DNA of 64,000 nt from Roseburia sp. (GCA_019411365.1 DXQT01000002.1:96739-160738), one strand, 5' to 3'; positions 9,148-20,646 are shown, numbered from the stretch's first letter. Numbers and translations are program-made. Notes: generated from the sequence alone by a model not told the origin.

Positions 9148-9297
9148 TAGCTAATAAGTCCGATACAAACGGACCCAACCGTCAGAATTACTGACGGGCA
9201 GTATAATTTTTCATAACTCATGCTTCCCGGTTTTCCGCAAGAATTTCCGGGGAGTACTCCCCGAACGTGATAAGGCGCTGCGATTGCAGCGCCTTTT
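9148..9297 (+). ncRNA. Candidate structured RNA between mbl and uvrA
   Basis: Some 150 nt with no ORF, in a 465-nt gap, fold on the plus strand into successive helices: GTCCG/CGGAC, a perfect 7-bp CCGTCAG/CTGACGG with a 5-nt loop, a TCCCGG/CCGGGGA stem, the palindrome GGGGAGTACTCCCC, and a terminator-like AAGGCGCTGC/GCAGCGCCTT followed by TTTT. A weak promoter (TTTTCA ... TATATT, 9112-9137) lies just upstream. The local G+C is higher than in the flanking AT-rich spacer. I cannot match it to a known family. The last stem could also serve as the uvrA terminator. Confidence 0.5.
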
Positions 9298-9345
9298 GTG
9301 ATGTAGTTTATCCTTTTTTTGATATTTTTACCACTCGTACATTTT

Positions 9346-12210
9346 TCAGGATTCCTGACGGTTTTCTTTATCTTTCTCCAGATACTTCTTCACATAATAA
9401 CCCGTATAAGATTCCGGCACTTCTGCCACTTCCTCCGGTGTTCCCTGTGCGATCACGGTTCCACCGCCATCTCCGCCTTCCGGTCCCATGTCGATGATAT
9501 AGTCAGCGGTCTTGATCACATCCAGATTATGTTCGATCACGATTACAGTGTTTCCCCCATCTGAGAGTCTTCGCAGGATCTCGATCAGTTTATGGACATC
9601 CGCAAAATGAAGTCCCGTCGTCGGCTCATCCAGAATGTAAATGGTCTTGCCTGTGCTGCGTTTTGACAGTTCTGTTGCCAGTTTGATACGCTGTGCCTCC
9701 CCACCGGACAGCTCCGTTGACGGCTGACCAAGCTTGACATAGGAAAGTCCCACGTCATAAAGTGTCTGTATCTTTCTTGCGATCGCAGGCACGTTTTCAA
9801 AGAATTTCAATGCTTCTTCCACCGTCATATCAAGCACATCATAAATGCTCTTGCCCTTGTATTTGACCTCTAACGTATCACGGTTATAACGTTTTCCTCC
9901 ACAGACTTCACACGGGACGTACACGTCCGGCAAAAAGTGCATCTCGATCTTTAAAATTCCGTCACCGGAACATGCCTCACAGCGTCCGCCTTTTACATTG
10001 AAACTGAATCTGCCCTTCTTGTATCCCTTCGCCTTCGCATCCGGCGTCGCCGCAAAAAGATCACGGATCATGTCGAATACACCGGTATATGTCGCCGGAT
10101 TCGAACGCGGCGTCCTTCCGATCGGGGACTGGTCGATATCGATCACCTTGTCTAACTGGTCAATGCCGATGATATCGTCATGCTTCCCTGGAATGCATCT
10201 CGCACGGTTCAGATCTCTTGCAAGTCTCTTATATAAAATCTCATTGGTCAGTGAGCTCTTTCCCGATCCTGACACACCGGTGATACAGGTCATAATGCCA
10301 AGTGGAATCTTCACATCGATATTCTTAAGATTATTCTCCCTGGCACCTTTGACAGTCAGGAAACCTGTCGGCTTTCTGCGCTCTGTGGGAACCGGTATTT
10401 TGATTCTGCCGCTCAGATAAGCACCTGTCACAGAATTTTTATTTTTCATGATTTCTTCTGCTGTTCCGCATGCCACCACTTGTCCACCATGCGCACCTGC
10501 TCCGGGACCGATATCCACAATATAATCCGCAGCCAGCATTGTATCCTCATCATGCTCCACAACAATCAGCGTATTTCCAAGGTCTTTTAAGTTCTTTAAT
10601 GCGCCGAGCAGTTTATCGTTGTCTCTCTGATGCAGACCGATCGATGGCTCATCTAAGATATATGCCACACCAACCAGTCCGGAACCGATCTGTGTTGCCA
10701 GACGGATACGCTGTGCCTCTCCACCGGAAAGTGTTCCGGTTGCGCGGGACAGTGACAGATAATCCAGTCCGACTTCATTTAAAAATCCGACACGCGCACG
10801 GATCTCCTTTAAGATCTGATCTCCGATCAGATGCTGCTGATGGCTCAGCTCCATATCATTTAGAAAACTTCCAAGATTCTTTACGGACATGGATGTGATC
10901 TCATAAATATTCTTGTCCGCAACTGTGACCGCTAAGGATTCCGCCTTCAGACGCTGTCCCTTACAGGTTTCACACGGCGTGATGCGCATAAACTGCTCAT
11001 ATTCCTGCTTCATCGTATCAGATCCTGTCTCACGGTATTTACGCTGTACATTCCGGATCAGTCCCTCAAACGCCACATCATAAACGCCCTCGCCGCGCAT
11101 GCCTTTGTAATGTACCTTTAACTCCCTGCCATCTGTTCCGTGCAGGATCACATATTTTATCTCGTCCGGATAATCCTGGAATGGTGTCTCCAGTGAAAAA
11201 TGATATTCTTCTGTCAATGCTTTTAACACCGCGTAGGTAAAACTGGAAGGATCTGTGCAGGACTGCCAGCCCATAACCTGAATTGCCCCCTCCGCAATGG
11301 AAAGGTGCTTATCCGGGATCATCAGATCCACATCAAACTCCATCTTGTATCCCAGTCCAAAGCAGGTCGGACAGGCGCCAAACGGATTGTTGAAAGAAAA
11401 ACTTCTCGGTTCGATCTCCCCGATACTGATTCCACAGTCCGGGCAGGAGAAACTCTCCGAAAACTGGATCGGTTCCCCGTCGATCACATCCACGGTCATC
11501 AGCCCTTTGGATAATTCCAGTACATTTTCGATAGAATCAGACAAACGCTTCTCGATCCCCGGCTTGACCATCAGACGGTCTACCACGATCTCGATATTGT
11601 GTTTTTTATTTTTGTCAAGTTTGATCTCCTCCGTCAGCTCATACATGCTGCCGTCTACGATCACACGCACATAACCACTGCGCTTTGCCTGCTCTAAGAG
11701 CTTCTGGTGCTCCCCTTTTCTTCCGCGCACGACCGGTGCTAAAAGCTGGATCTTTGTGCGCTCCGGGAGTGTCATGATCTGATCTACCATCTGATCTACC
11801 GTCTGTTTTTTGATCTCCCTGCCACATTTCGGACAATGCGGGATACCGACTCTCGCGTACAAAAGGCGGAAATAATCATAAATCTCCGTAACCGTACCAA
11901 CGGTAGATCTTGGATTGCGGTTCGTGGACTTCTGGTCAATGGAGATCGCCGGGGACAGCCCCTCGATCTTCTCCACATTCGGCTTTTCCATCTGCCCTAA
12001 GAATTGTCTTGCATAGGAGGAAAGTGACTCCATATAGCGCCTCTGTCCCTCCGCATAGATCGTATCAAACGCAAGCGATGATTTTCCGGAACCGGAAAGT
12101 CCGGTCAGCACAACAAATTCATCTCTTGGAATATCTACATCAATATTTTTTAAGTTGTGCTCATTTGCCCCCCGGATCTTAATGTATTTTCTTTCACTTT
12201 TTTTCTTCAT
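9346..12210 (-). CDS. uvrA: Excinuclease ABC subunit A
   Basis: A 954-residue damage-recognition ATPase of nucleotide excision repair that acts as a dimer and loads UvrB. It has two ABC ATPase halves: Walker A GLSGSGKS (37-44) and a second [10 protein letters not shown] in the C-terminal half. Both halves have LSGGEAQRI signatures and DEP Walker B motifs ([18 protein letters not shown]). CXXC zinc modules are visible (CPKCG, CPDC...CPTC, CEAC...CEVC). Full length. The ATG at 12210 follows AAAGGACAG. It lies 79 nt downstream of uvrB in the same operon. Confidence 0.97.
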   Translation of the reverse strand: MKKKSERKYIKIRGANEHNLKNIDVDIPRDEFVVLTGLSGSGKSSLAFDTIYAEGQRRYMESLSSYARQFLGQMEKPNVEKIEGLSPAISIDQKSTNRNPRSTVGTVTEIYDYFRLLYARVGIPHCPKCGREIKKQTVDQMVDQIMTLPERTKIQLLAPVVRGRKGEHQKLLEQAKRSGYVRVIVDGSMYELTEEIKLDKNKKHNIEIVVDRLMVKPGIEKRLSDSIENVLELSKGLMTVDVIDGEPIQFSESFSCPDCGISIGEIEPRSFSFNNPFGACPTCFGLGYKMEFDVDLMIPDKHLSIAEGAIQVMGWQSCTDPSSFTYAVLKALTEEYHFSLETPFQDYPDEIKYVILHGTDGRELKVHYKGMRGEGVYDVAFEGLIRNVQRKYRETGSDTMKQEYEQFMRITPCETCKGQRLKAESLAVTVADKNIYEITSMSVKNLGSFLNDMELSHQQHLIGDQILKEIRARVGFLNEVGLDYLSLSRATGTLSGGEAQRIRLATQIGSGLVGVAYILDEPSIGLHQRDNDKLLGALKNLKDLGNTLIVVEHDEDTMLAADYIVDIGPGAGAHGGQVVACGTAEEIMKNKNSVTGAYLSGRIKIPVPTERRKPTGFLTVKGARENNLKNIDVKIPLGIMTCITGVSGSGKSSLTNEILYKRLARDLNRARCIPGKHDDIIGIDQLDKVIDIDQSPIGRTPRSNPATYTGVFDMIRDLFAATPDAKAKGYKKGRFSFNVKGGRCEACSGDGILKIEMHFLPDVYVPCEVCGGKRYNRDTLEVKYKGKSIYDVLDMTVEEALKFFENVPAIARKIQTLYDVGLSYVKLGQPSTELSGGEAQRIKLATELSKRSTGKTIYILDEPTTGLHFADVHKLIEILRRLSDGGNTVIVIEHNLDVIKTADYIIDMGPEGGDGGGTVIAQGTPEEVAEVPESYTGYYVKKYLEKDKENRQES

Positions 12211-12289
12211 GATTTACTGTCCTTTTTCTTTTCCCAAAAACACTTCTTACTGACGACTATTTCGTCACTCTTCACAATACAATGCTTCC

Positions 12290-14272
12290 TCACATATCAC
12301 GCAGCATGCCCTTTAACTCCACCATCTTGTCGCGGTACTCTGCAGCAGCCTCGAAGTTTAAGTCTGCTGCCGCTTTCTGCATCTTCTTCTGGATGTCTGC
12401 GATCAGCTTTGTGAGTTCGTCCCGGTTCATGGATTCCGGGTCTTTTTTGAAGTTCATTTCTTCCTTTGCGACCTTCTTTGACACGCTGATCAGTTCCCGC
12501 ACAGATTTCTGGATCGTTGTCGGTGTAATGCCGTGTTCCTCATTGTATGCCTGCTGTATCTCACGGCGGCGCTTCGTCTCCTCCATCGCAACACGCATGG
12601 AGTCTGTGATCTTGTCCGCATACATGATAACGTGTCCCTCACTGTTACGCGCAGCACGCCCGATCGTCTGTATCAGTGATGTCTCCGACCGCAGGAATCC
12701 CTCTTTATCTGCATCTAAAATTGCCACCAGCGTGATCTCCGGAATATCCAGTCCCTCCCGGAGCAGGTTGATGCCGACAAGCACATCAAATACATCCAGC
12801 CGCAGATCTCTTATGATCTCCGCACGCTCTAACGTATCGATATCCGAATGAAGATATTTCACGCGGATACCGATCTCACGCATATAATCCGTCAGATCCT
12901 CCGCCATCTTCTTCGTCAGTGTCGTAATCAGCACCTTATGATGGTCTTTGATTTCCTTATTGACCTCACCGATCAGATCATCGATCTGTCCCTCCACCGG
13001 ACGCACCACGACCTCCGGATCGAGCAGTCCGGTCGGACGGATAATCTGTTCTGTCCTAAGCAGCTCGTGTTCGTCCTCATATACATTCGGTGTTGCCGAT
13101 ACGAACAGCATCTGATCGATCTTGCTCTCAAATTCCTCAAAATTAAGCGGCCGGTTGTCTTTCGCCGACGGCAGACGGAATCCGTAGTCCACCAGCGTTG
13201 ACTTTCTCGACTGGTCTCCCGCATACATGCCGCGGATCTGTGGAATCGTGATATGGGACTCATCCACGATGATCAGATAGTCATCCTTAAAATAATCCAT
13301 CAGCGTATGCGGCGTTGCCCCCGCCGGAAGTCCTGCAAGATGTCTCGAATAATTTTCAATACCACTGCAGAAACCTGTTTCTTTTAACATCTCGATATCA
13401 AAATTCGTCCGCTCGGAAATGCGCTGCGCCTCAAGCAGCTTGTCCTCGCCCTTAAAATACCGGATGCGCTCATCCAGTTCCTGTTCGATGGCATCGCATG
13501 CCTTTAAGATTTTCTCCTGCGGCACAACATAATGGGATGCCGGGAACACCGCAAAATGCTCCAGCTCGCATTTGATCTCCCCTGTCAGCACATCCACCTC
13601 CGTGATACGGTCGATTTCATCCCCGAAAAATTCCACACGGACCGCCGTATCTCCGTAGTTTGCCGGGAAAATCTCTAACGTATCTCCCCGCACACGGAAC
13701 GTACCTCGGTGAAAATCCATATCATTTCTCGTATACTGAATATCGACCAGCGCACGGATCACGTCATCTCTGTCCTTCTCCATCCCGGGTCTTAGGGAAA
13801 CCATCATGCCAAGATAATCTTCCGGGCTGCCTAAACCATAAATACAGGAAACCGATGCCACCACGATCACATCCTTGCGCTCCACCAACGCCGCCGTCGC
13901 TGAAAGACGCAGTTTATCGATCTCCTCATTGATTGCGGAGTCCTTTGCGATATAGGTATCCGTCTGCGGCACATATGCTTCGGGCTGGTAATAATCATAG
14001 TATGACACAAAATATTCGACCGCATTCTCCGGGAAAAATTCTTTCATCTCCCCGTATAACTGCGCTGCCAGCGTTTTATTATGCGATATGATCAGTGTCG
14101 GCTTATTCAATGCCTGGATCACATTTGCCATTGTAAAAGTCTTACCGGAACCAGTCACTCCAAGCAGCGTCTGAAACTGGTTGCCCTCCTCAAATCCTTT
14201 TACCAGCTCCTCGATCGCATGAGGCTGATCCCCGGTTGGTTGGTATTTTGAATGTAATTTGAAATGATCCAT
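12290..14272 (-). CDS. uvrB: Excinuclease ABC subunit B
   Basis: A 660-residue helicase-like subunit that verifies DNA damage and recruits UvrC. Walker A GVTGSGKT is at 38-45, the beta-hairpin region follows ([12 protein letters not shown]), then DESH as motif II, the SAT motif and the C-terminal UvrC-binding coiled coil ([30 protein letters not shown]). The start at 14272 has GAGG 6 nt upstream and matches the usual family N-terminus ([17 protein letters not shown]). An upstream ATG at 14284 sits almost on its own Shine-Dalgarno. Lead gene of uvrBA, with an SOS box upstream. Confidence 0.96.
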   Translation of the reverse strand: MDHFKLHSKYQPTGDQPHAIEELVKGFEEGNQFQTLLGVTGSGKTFTMANVIQALNKPTLIISHNKTLAAQLYGEMKEFFPENAVEYFVSYYDYYQPEAYVPQTDTYIAKDSAINEEIDKLRLSATAALVERKDVIVVASVSCIYGLGSPEDYLGMMVSLRPGMEKDRDDVIRALVDIQYTRNDMDFHRGTFRVRGDTLEIFPANYGDTAVRVEFFGDEIDRITEVDVLTGEIKCELEHFAVFPASHYVVPQEKILKACDAIEQELDERIRYFKGEDKLLEAQRISERTNFDIEMLKETGFCSGIENYSRHLAGLPAGATPHTLMDYFKDDYLIIVDESHITIPQIRGMYAGDQSRKSTLVDYGFRLPSAKDNRPLNFEEFESKIDQMLFVSATPNVYEDEHELLRTEQIIRPTGLLDPEVVVRPVEGQIDDLIGEVNKEIKDHHKVLITTLTKKMAEDLTDYMREIGIRVKYLHSDIDTLERAEIIRDLRLDVFDVLVGINLLREGLDIPEITLVAILDADKEGFLRSETSLIQTIGRAARNSEGHVIMYADKITDSMRVAMEETKRRREIQQAYNEEHGITPTTIQKSVRELISVSKKVAKEEMNFKKDPESMNRDELTKLIADIQKKMQKAAADLNFEAAAEYRDKMVELKGMLRDM

Positions 14273-14401
14273 GATATTCCTCATTTCTCCCTATTTATAA
14301 AATATAGAAACACTTTCTATCCGGAAACAATTAACATCAATATTTTAGTATGATTCTGTTTCCAGTATATCATTCAATTTATAAATTGTACAGCAAAAAT
14401 C

Positions 14402-14413
14402 GAACTTTTGTTC
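14402..14413. promoter_or_regulatory. LexA/DinR-type SOS box before uvrBA
   Basis: GAAC-TTTT-GTTC matches the Gram-positive SOS box core GAAC-N4-GTTC. It lies 130 nt upstream of the uvrB start, next to a TACAAT-like -10, as expected for LexA control of uvrBA. Confidence 0.75.
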
Positions 14414-14424
14414 TGTTTTTCTGC

Positions 14425-14463
14425 AAAAACAAAGCACAGGACAATATTTTATCCCATGCTTTG
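14425..14463 (-). terminator. Terminator of the flavodiiron protein gene
   Basis: CAAAGCA (14430-14436) pairs with TGCTTTG (14457-14463). On the minus strand it is followed by TTTTTG. Confidence 0.55.
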
Positions 14464-14501
14464 CTATGCTATGCTTTGCCTTTTATTTTACACTGTTTAT
14501 T

Positions 14502-15704
14502 TTATACCATACTGTTCACAATCGCATCCGCCAGTGCATCCAGCTCTGCCTTCTGGTCTGCATGCATTGCAGACTTGATGGTAAGTCCTGTATCAAGGAT
14601 CGTCATATCCTTCATTTCACTGATTTTCTCTTTAACCTGCTTTGCCGCTGTCGGTGCCCAGGTTCCGTTTTCCATAACTGCAACGGTCTTTTTCTGAACA
14701 GCCAGTGCCTTCATATCGGAAAGCAGATTTTCCATAACCGGATAAATTCCGGCATTGTAAGTCGGTGCCGCAAATACCAGATGGCTTGCACGGAAAATTT
14801 CACTGATCAGCTCGGAAACGTGCGCATTTGAAACATCATACACAGCAATCTTTTTCACGCCGCGCACTGCAAGTGCCCCTGCAAGCGCATCTGCCGCAGA
14901 TGCCGTATTGCCATACATGGATGCATACATGATCACAACCGCCTGATCTTCCGCTTCATAAGTACTCCATTTCTGGTATTTTTCCAGAATGTAAGAGAGA
15001 TTTTCTCTCCAGATTGGTCCGTGCAGCGGGCAGATCACAGCGATCTCAAGTCCTGCAGCTTTCTTTAATAATGTCTGCACGGACGCACCGTATTTTCCAA
15101 CAATATTTGTGTAATAACGTCTTGCATCGTCCAGCCAGTCACGGTCAAAATCTACTTCATCCGCAAAAACATTGCCGTTTAATGCACCAAAGGATCCGAA
15201 TCCGTCTGCGGAAAACAGCACTTTGTCCACATCATCGTAGGTGACCATTGCCTCCGGCCAGTGCACCATCGGTGCCATCACAAAATGAAGCGTATGCTTT
15301 CCTGCAGATAAGGTATCTCCCTCTTTCACCACAACAGAACGTTCAGAAAAATCTGTTCCAAAGAACTGGTTCATCATACCAAATGTCTTTGTATTTCCAA
15401 CGATCTTTACAGCCGGATATCTGCGTACAATATCACCGATCATCGCGCAGTGATCCGGTTCCATATGATTTACGATCAGGTAGTCTAATGTTCTTCCCTC
15501 TAAAGCAGCTTCCAGGTTTTCGAAAAACTGTCCCGCAACGGAAGCATCCACGGTATCAAAAAGGACGGTCTGCTCATCCAGCAGAACATAGGAGTTGTAA
15601 GACACACCGCGTTTGATTGGAAAAATATTTTCAAACAATGCCAGTCTGCGGTCGCTTGCTCCGATCCAGGTAATATCATCAGTAACTTTTCTTATGTTAT
15701 ACAT
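14502..15704 (-). CDS. fprA: Flavodiiron protein (FprA family A-type flavoprotein)
   Basis: A 400-residue cytoplasmic enzyme that reduces O2 to water (or NO to N2O), protecting anaerobes. The N-terminal metallo-beta-lactamase domain has the diiron motif HMEPDH (80-85), then the further ligands in MVHWPEAM and CPLHGPIW. The C-terminal flavodoxin domain begins with the FMN loop YASMYGNT. It lacks a rubredoxin tail, so electrons must come from a separate carrier. The start at 15704 has AGGAG 4-5 nt upstream; longer readings to 15791 have none. Monocistronic between uvrB and secA. Confidence 0.92.
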   Translation of the reverse strand: MYNIRKVTDDITWIGASDRRLALFENIFPIKRGVSYNSYVLLDEQTVLFDTVDASVAGQFFENLEAALEGRTLDYLIVNHMEPDHCAMIGDIVRRYPAVKIVGNTKTFGMMNQFFGTDFSERSVVVKEGDTLSAGKHTLHFVMAPMVHWPEAMVTYDDVDKVLFSADGFGSFGALNGNVFADEVDFDRDWLDDARRYYTNIVGKYGASVQTLLKKAAGLEIAVICPLHGPIWRENLSYILEKYQKWSTYEAEDQAVVIMYASMYGNTASAADALAGALAVRGVKKIAVYDVSNAHVSELISEIFRASHLVFAAPTYNAGIYPVMENLLSDMKALAVQKKTVAVMENGTWAPTAAKQVKEKISEMKDMTILDTGLTIKSAMHADQKAELDALADAIVNSMV

Positions 15705-15931
15705 ATCCGTCTCCTTCTTTCTCTCCATTTCATAATTGGCTTTTCCGGTGAAATCATACCACATACTTACCCATGTTTCAATGAACTGCATACAGATTTA
15801 TAAAATGTTTATTTTCATCGTCTGCCATATCGCATATCTTTTACTATTTTTAATAATAGTAATTATTACTGTTATTAAAATATCAAATAATCCATTTTTT
15901 GTCAATTATTTTTTTGTGAAGATTCGGACGA

Positions 15932-15976
15932 CAAAAAAAGCGCCACATTTACGAATCACTCCATAAACATGACGCC
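15932..15976 (-). terminator. secA terminator
   Basis: A long G-U-containing stem (GCGTCA...TGGCGC on the minus strand) followed by seven T's, just after the secA stop. Confidence 0.65.
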
Positions 15977-15995
15977 CTCTTCTTATTTTAAAATT

Positions 15996-18566
15996 TTATG
16001 CCATTTTTCCACAGCACTGTTTGTATTTTTTACCGGATCCACATGGGCACGGATCATTCGGATAAACCTTTGCAGCCGTACGTTTTTTCGGTGTATTGGT
16101 TGCCGTCTCATCCTTATTTGTACCGGTTACTTTTGCAACCTGCTCACGCTCTACCTTCTGTTCGATCTTGACATGGTACAGCAGACGGACTGTATCTTCC
16201 TGAATGTTTGCGATCATATCGTCAAACATGTCAAATCCTGCCATCTTGTACTCAACCAGCGGATCTCTCTGTCCGTATGCCTGTAAGCCGATACCCTGAC
16301 GGAGCTGATCCATATCGTCGATATGATCCATCCACTTACGGTCAATGACTTTTAACAGTACGACACGCTCTAATTCACGGAACTGCTCCGGCTCTGGGAA
16401 CTCTGTCTCTTTTGCCTCGTACAGTTTCACTGCACGCTCTTTTAAGAGATGTTTTAATTCTTTATTATTCTTAACACTGTCCACATCAGCAGCATTTACA
16501 GGCTCTAACGGGATAATATCTGTCAGAAGCTGGTTTAACTCGTTTAAATCCCACTCTTCTTTCGGTAATTCAGAAGAAATACAGGTATCCACGCAGCTCT
16601 CCACACGGTCTGTGATCATCTTGAAGATCACATCGCGCATGTTCTCGCCGTTTAATACACGCATACGCTCTGCGTAAATGATCTCTCTCTGATCATTCAT
16701 AACCTGATCGTACTCAAGCAGGTTTTTACGGATACCGAAGTTGTTGCCCTCGATCTTCGTCTGTGCCTTCTCGATCGCAGATGTTAACATCTTATGCTGG
16801 ATCTGCTCATTTTCCGGAACACCTAATGTATTAAAGATATCCATCAGTTTTTCAGAACCGAACAGACGCATCAGATCATCCTCAAGAGAGATAAAGAACT
16901 GGGATTCACCCGGATCTCCCTGACGTCCGGAACGTCCACGCAGCTGATTGTCAATACGTCTTGACTCATGACGCTCAGTACCGATAACTTTTAATCCACC
17001 GGCTTCCTTCGCATCATCATCCAGCTTGATATCGGTACCACGGCCAGCCATGTTGGTTGCGATCGTTACCGCACCGTGCTGTCCTGCTGCCGCTACGATC
17101 TCTGCCTCAAGTTCATGGAACTTCGCATTTAAAACAGTATGCTGGATTCCCTCTCTCTTTAACATTGCACTGATCGTCTCGGATACATCGATCGTGATCG
17201 TACCAACCAGTACCGGCTGTCCTTTTGCATGTGCAGCTTTTACTTCCTCGACAACTGCATGATATTTTTCTTTCTTGGTCTTATAAACAGCATCCTGTTT
17301 GTCCACACGGATGACTGGTCTGTTGGTCGGGATCTCGATAACATCCATACCATAGATATCACGGAACTCTTTTTCTTCGGTCAGGGCAGTACCTGTCATA
17401 CCTGATTTTTTTTCAAATTTATTAAAGAAGTTCTGGAACGTAATCGTTGCAAGCGTCTTGCTCTCACGTTTTACTTTTACATGCTCTTTTGCCTCGATTG
17501 CCTGATGCAGACCGTCTGAATAACGGCGTCCCGGCATGATACGTCCGGTAAACTCATCAACGATCAGTACCTCATCATCCTTTACAACGTAATCCTGATC
17601 GCGGAACATCAGGTTGTGTGCACGCAAGGCAAGAATCACATTGTGCTGGATCTCAAGGTTCTCTGCATCTGCAAGGTTGTCGATCTTGAAGAACTGCTCA
17701 ACCTTTTTCACACCTTCCTGTGTCAGGCTGACAACCTTGTCCTTCTCATTGACAAGGAAATCTCCGGTCTCTTCCTGCTCAATACCCATGATGGCATCCA
17801 TCTTGGAATACTCCGGTACATCCTCACCACGTTTCATCTGCTGTGCTAAAATATCGCATGCCTCATAAAGACGGGTGGATTTACCGCTCTGTCCGGAAAT
17901 GATAAGTGGTGTACGCGCCTCGTCGATCAATACGGAATCAACCTCATCGATGATTGCATAATGGAGTCCTCTCTGAACAAGCTGCTCCTTGTAAATAACC
18001 ATGTTGTCCCTCAGATAATCAAATCCAAGTTCGTTGTTTGTCACATAAGTGATATCGCAGTTATATGCCTCACGACGCTCGTCATTGGTCATGGAGTTTA
18101 AAACCACTCCGACTTTTAAGCCGAGGAACTCATGGATCTGTCCCATCCACTCAGAGTCACGCTTTGCAAGGTAATCATTGACTGTTACGATGCACACGCC
18201 CTTGCCCTCTAAGGCATTTAAGTATGCAGGCAGTGTGGAAACAAGTGTCTTACCTTCACCGGTCTTCATCTCTGCGATACGTCCCTGATGTAAGATAATA
18301 CCACCGATGATCTGCACGCGGTAATGCTCCATTCCAAGCACACGTTTTGCTGCTTCACGGACGGTTGCATATGCCTCCGGTAAAAGATCATCCAGTGTCT
18401 CTCCCTTTTCCAGTCTCTCTTTATATTCTTTTGTCTTGTCTCTTAATTCTTCATCGGACAGTGCTCCCATGGCGTCACGGTATGACTCCACTTTGTCAAC
18501 GAGCGGGTAAATTCTTTTTAACTCGCGTTCGCTGTGTGTTCCGAATAACTTTGTAAATGCGCTCAT
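15996..18566 (-). CDS. secA: Protein translocase ATPase SecA
   Basis: An 856-residue motor that drives preproteins through SecYEG. Walker A MKTGEGKT is at 100-107 and the DEAD-type box [16 protein letters not shown] follows. Later come [11 protein letters not shown] and the [13 protein letters not shown] motif of the second nucleotide-binding domain. The C-terminus is a zinc-binding tail, [13 protein letters not shown], which contacts SecB or lipids. Length is normal. Own promoter and terminator. The second SecA2-like divergence is not apparent. Confidence 0.97.
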   Translation of the reverse strand: MSAFTKLFGTHSERELKRIYPLVDKVESYRDAMGALSDEELRDKTKEYKERLEKGETLDDLLPEAYATVREAAKRVLGMEHYRVQIIGGIILHQGRIAEMKTGEGKTLVSTLPAYLNALEGKGVCIVTVNDYLAKRDSEWMGQIHEFLGLKVGVVLNSMTNDERREAYNCDITYVTNNELGFDYLRDNMVIYKEQLVQRGLHYAIIDEVDSVLIDEARTPLIISGQSGKSTRLYEACDILAQQMKRGEDVPEYSKMDAIMGIEQEETGDFLVNEKDKVVSLTQEGVKKVEQFFKIDNLADAENLEIQHNVILALRAHNLMFRDQDYVVKDDEVLIVDEFTGRIMPGRRYSDGLHQAIEAKEHVKVKRESKTLATITFQNFFNKFEKKSGMTGTALTEEKEFRDIYGMDVIEIPTNRPVIRVDKQDAVYKTKKEKYHAVVEEVKAAHAKGQPVLVGTITIDVSETISAMLKREGIQHTVLNAKFHELEAEIVAAAGQHGAVTIATNMAGRGTDIKLDDDAKEAGGLKVIGTERHESRRIDNQLRGRSGRQGDPGESQFFISLEDDLMRLFGSEKLMDIFNTLGVPENEQIQHKMLTSAIEKAQTKIEGNNFGIRKNLLEYDQVMNDQREIIYAERMRVLNGENMRDVIFKMITDRVESCVDTCISSELPKEEWDLNELNQLLTDIIPLEPVNAADVDSVKNNKELKHLLKERAVKLYEAKETEFPEPEQFRELERVVLLKVIDRKWMDHIDDMDQLRQGIGLQAYGQRDPLVEYKMAGFDMFDDMIANIQEDTVRLLYHVKIEQKVEREQVAKVTGTNKDETATNTPKKRTAAKVYPNDPCPCGSGKKYKQCCGKMA

Positions 18567-18651
18567 AAAAACTCCTATTCCTGGCTGTTTTTCTCAAATT
18601 TGCAAGTCTGTTTTCCGTCCTTTTGCAGGCTAAGCCTTGCACAATATCGTT

Positions 18652-18680
18652 ATTGTAACACTTTTCGTGTATTACCACAA
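18652..18680 (-). promoter_or_regulatory. Sigma-A promoter of secA
   Basis: Minus-strand TTGTGG (18680-18675), a 17-nt spacer and TACAAT (18657-18652), about 85 nt before the secA start. Confidence 0.65.
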
Positions 18681-18732
18681 CTAAAATAGGGGTAAACGTT
18701 TTGTGAATTTTTTATTAACGCAAAAAAAGTCC

Positions 18733-18761
18733 TTGCACTGCTGCACGCTTGTGTTTATACT
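18733..18761 (+). promoter_or_regulatory. Sigma-A promoter of the TSCPD gene
   Basis: TTGCAC, a 17-nt spacer and TATACT. The leader contains a small hairpin TCGCA/TGCGA (about 18770-18784). Confidence 0.75.
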
Positions 18762-18826
18762 CTTACTGAATCGCACTTTCTGCGATGGCACACAGGATAT
18801 GATCTACAACAAAGGAGGAATCTGAT

Positions 18827-19087
18827 ATGACTTATTCTTATAAAACAAAAGGAACCTGTTCCACACAGATCGACTTAGAACTGGACGGAAACGTTGTTCA
18901 TAACGTAAAATTCACCGGCGGCTGCAACGGCAACCTGCAGGCAATCCCAAAATTAGTGGAAGGCCTTACCGTGGAACAGGTGGAAGAAAAAATCGGCGGC
19001 ATCCGCTGTGGCGGACGTCCTACTTCCTGCGGCGACCAGCTTGCAAAAGCGTGCCGTGAAGCATTAGAGGCGTCCCAAAACGCTTAA
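18827..19087 (+). CDS. TSCPD domain protein, TIGR03905 family
   Basis: An 86-residue protein made almost entirely of a TSCPD domain, the cysteine-containing module also seen at the end of some ribonucleotide reductases. Visible features are the conserved FTGGCNGN stretch and the C-terminal RCGGRPTSCGDQLAKAC with paired cysteines, probably for metal or phosphate handling. Its molecular function is not known to me. AGGAGG lies 8 nt before the ATG. It has its own consensus-like promoter and a strong terminator, so it is a single-gene unit diverging from secA. Confidence 0.8.
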   Translation: MTYSYKTKGTCSTQIDLELDGNVVHNVKFTGGCNGNLQAIPKLVEGLTVEQVEEKIGGIRCGGRPTSCGDQLAKACREALEASQNA

Positions 19088-19098
19088 GCATTAAAAAA

Positions 19099-19134
19099 GA
19101 CAGGCTGCAAAACACAGCCTGCCTTTTCTTTTTT
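19099..19134 (+). terminator. Intrinsic terminator of the TSCPD gene
   Basis: CAGGCTG (19101-19107) and CAGCCTG (19115-19121) form a perfect stem followed by CCTTTTCTTTTTT. Confidence 0.85.
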
Positions 19135-19184
19135 ACGATGACTAAATATTCACGAAACATACATTCCATGCTTCCCCTTTTTCA

Positions 19185-19769
19185 TCATGGCTCCTGCAGT
19201 ACCGGCTGTATCTGTTTTCCCTGCAGCGCCGCCTCGATCGTTTCCGGAAGCAGTTCCATCTTCGCGACCATGGAATTCGGCTTGCTCTTATAATTATCCT
19301 GTCCAAATGGCACAAAATAAATATTTTTCATATTCATCAGCATACCGATATTTTTAAAACCGGCTCCAAGGGCATCGTTTGTGGAAATCGCAATGACAAG
19401 CGGTTTACCGTTGCGCATATGCGCCTTTGCCGCCATCAGCACCGGCGTATCGACGATTCCCCCGGTCAGTTTTGCCGCAGTATTTCCGGTACACGGCGCG
19501 ATCACCATAATATCAAGGAAATTGTTCGGTCCGATCGGCTCCGCCGCACAGATGGAACGTATCCCTTCATTTCCCGTGATCTCACAGATCCCCTCCACAT
19601 ATTCTTTGGCACTGCCAAACCTGGTATCGCAGGTCTGTGCATTGAATGAAAAAATCGGGATCACATTTGCCCCCATCTCACAGAGATGTTCCACCGCTTT
19701 TCTCGCCTTTGCAAATGTACAGAAAGATCCTGTGATTCCAAAACCGATATTATACTTATCAAAATCCAT
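19185..19769 (-). CDS. dpaB: Dipicolinate synthase subunit B
   Basis: A 194-residue flavoprotein-fold subunit of dipicolinate synthase, which makes the spore-core chelator dipicolinic acid from dihydrodipicolinate in the mother cell. Features are a GFGITGSFCTFAKA nucleotide-binding start, FSFNAQTCDTRFG, and the flavoprotein motif IAPCTGNTAAKLTGGIVDTPVLMA. It overlaps dpaA by 11 nt, so the two are translationally coupled. Its presence is direct evidence that the organism forms endospores, or descends from one that did. Confidence 0.93.
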   Translation of the reverse strand: MDFDKYNIGFGITGSFCTFAKARKAVEHLCEMGANVIPIFSFNAQTCDTRFGSAKEYVEGICEITGNEGIRSICAAEPIGPNNFLDIMVIAPCTGNTAAKLTGGIVDTPVLMAAKAHMRNGKPLVIAISTNDALGAGFKNIGMLMNMKNIYFVPFGQDNYKSKPNSMVAKMELLPETIEAALQGKQIQPVLQEP

Positions 19770-20619
19770 CTGACATTTCCCCCTGTTTTTCCTTCAAAAT
19801 AAACCGCTCTACGGAGCGTTCCAAAATATACGCACTCTCTTTCGGCGCATATTTTCCCGGGATTCCAAGCACATGGTCCGCATGGATGCCGTATTCCCTC
19901 GCACATGCAAAATCTGTACCGCCCTCCCCGGAGGCAATATCCACAATATATGCATCTCTTGGAAGTTCCCGGATAATCTTTTCCGTGACCACAAGCGCCG
20001 GAACCGTATTGACAACCATCGCCGCCCCCATTGCCTCCTCCGGTCCAAACGCAAAATCCACCGCATAAAAACCATCACCTTTTGCCTCTTTGCGTGCTTC
20101 CTTCCTTCTCGCAAGCACAGTCACACGCGCGCCAAGCGCCCCAAGTCTCTTTGCAATCGCTTTTCCACAATATCCGTATCCCGTCACAAGCACTTTTGCC
20201 TCATCAATATTATACGGACTTTTTTCCACAAGCTCTGCGATCGTTCCCTCCGCCGTCGCCACGGCATTTTCCTCCGTCACAACCGTATCTTCCATAAAAT
20301 CCAGAAAATGAATGTCTCTTCCCGTTAAAAGCTCCCTCTGCTCTGTAGAAAAGCATCCTCCCATCACCAGTGTTTTCTTTTCCAGATTTTTATTTAATAT
20401 ATCATAAAAGATCTCCTGCTCCGGCACTTTCTGCACCGGAATTGGAAGGATCAGTACATCTGCCTTATCCAGAAAACGTTTCAGCTTCTCTAACTGCTGC
20501 AATGCCGTCTCACGGTTTCTGATATCGAGGCAGCGCACATTATGACCTTTCTTTGTCAGTATCTCAGCAAGATACACCTGACGCATATCGCTGATCAGAA
20601 GAATTGTCTGTCTGTCCAT
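19759..20619 (-). CDS. dpaA: Dipicolinate synthase subunit A
   Basis: A 286-residue oxidoreductase subunit of dipicolinate synthase. The N-terminal domain resembles the family start (DMRQVYLAEILTKKGHNV). A Rossmann motif, VTGYGYCGKAIAKRLGALGA, begins about residue 147 and should bind the pyridine nucleotide. AAGGAG lies 5 nt before the ATG. A sigma-K-like promoter sits about 30-55 nt upstream, consistent with mother-cell expression late in sporulation. Aspartokinase is encoded 0.8 kb upstream on the same strand but is separated by an oppositely oriented transcription unit. Confidence 0.93.
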   Translation of the reverse strand: MDRQTILLISDMRQVYLAEILTKKGHNVRCLDIRNRETALQQLEKLKRFLDKADVLILPIPVQKVPEQEIFYDILNKNLEKKTLVMGGCFSTEQRELLTGRDIHFLDFMEDTVVTEENAVATAEGTIAELVEKSPYNIDEAKVLVTGYGYCGKAIAKRLGALGARVTVLARRKEARKEAKGDGFYAVDFAFGPEEAMGAAMVVNTVPALVVTEKIIRELPRDAYIVDIASGEGGTDFACAREYGIHADHVLGIPGKYAPKESAYILERSVERFILKEKQGEMSDGF

Positions 20620-20646
20620 GCAAACTCCTTTACGCTCCCTTCACAT

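Noticed and set aside
8944..9345. spoIIID gene beside mbl, as in Bacillus
   Set aside because: No helix-turn-helix ORF exists on either strand of this gap.
10470..10898. Long plus-strand ORFs opposite uvrA and uvrB
   Set aside because: They are antisense to highly conserved genes, with no ribosome binding sites and no recognisable domains.
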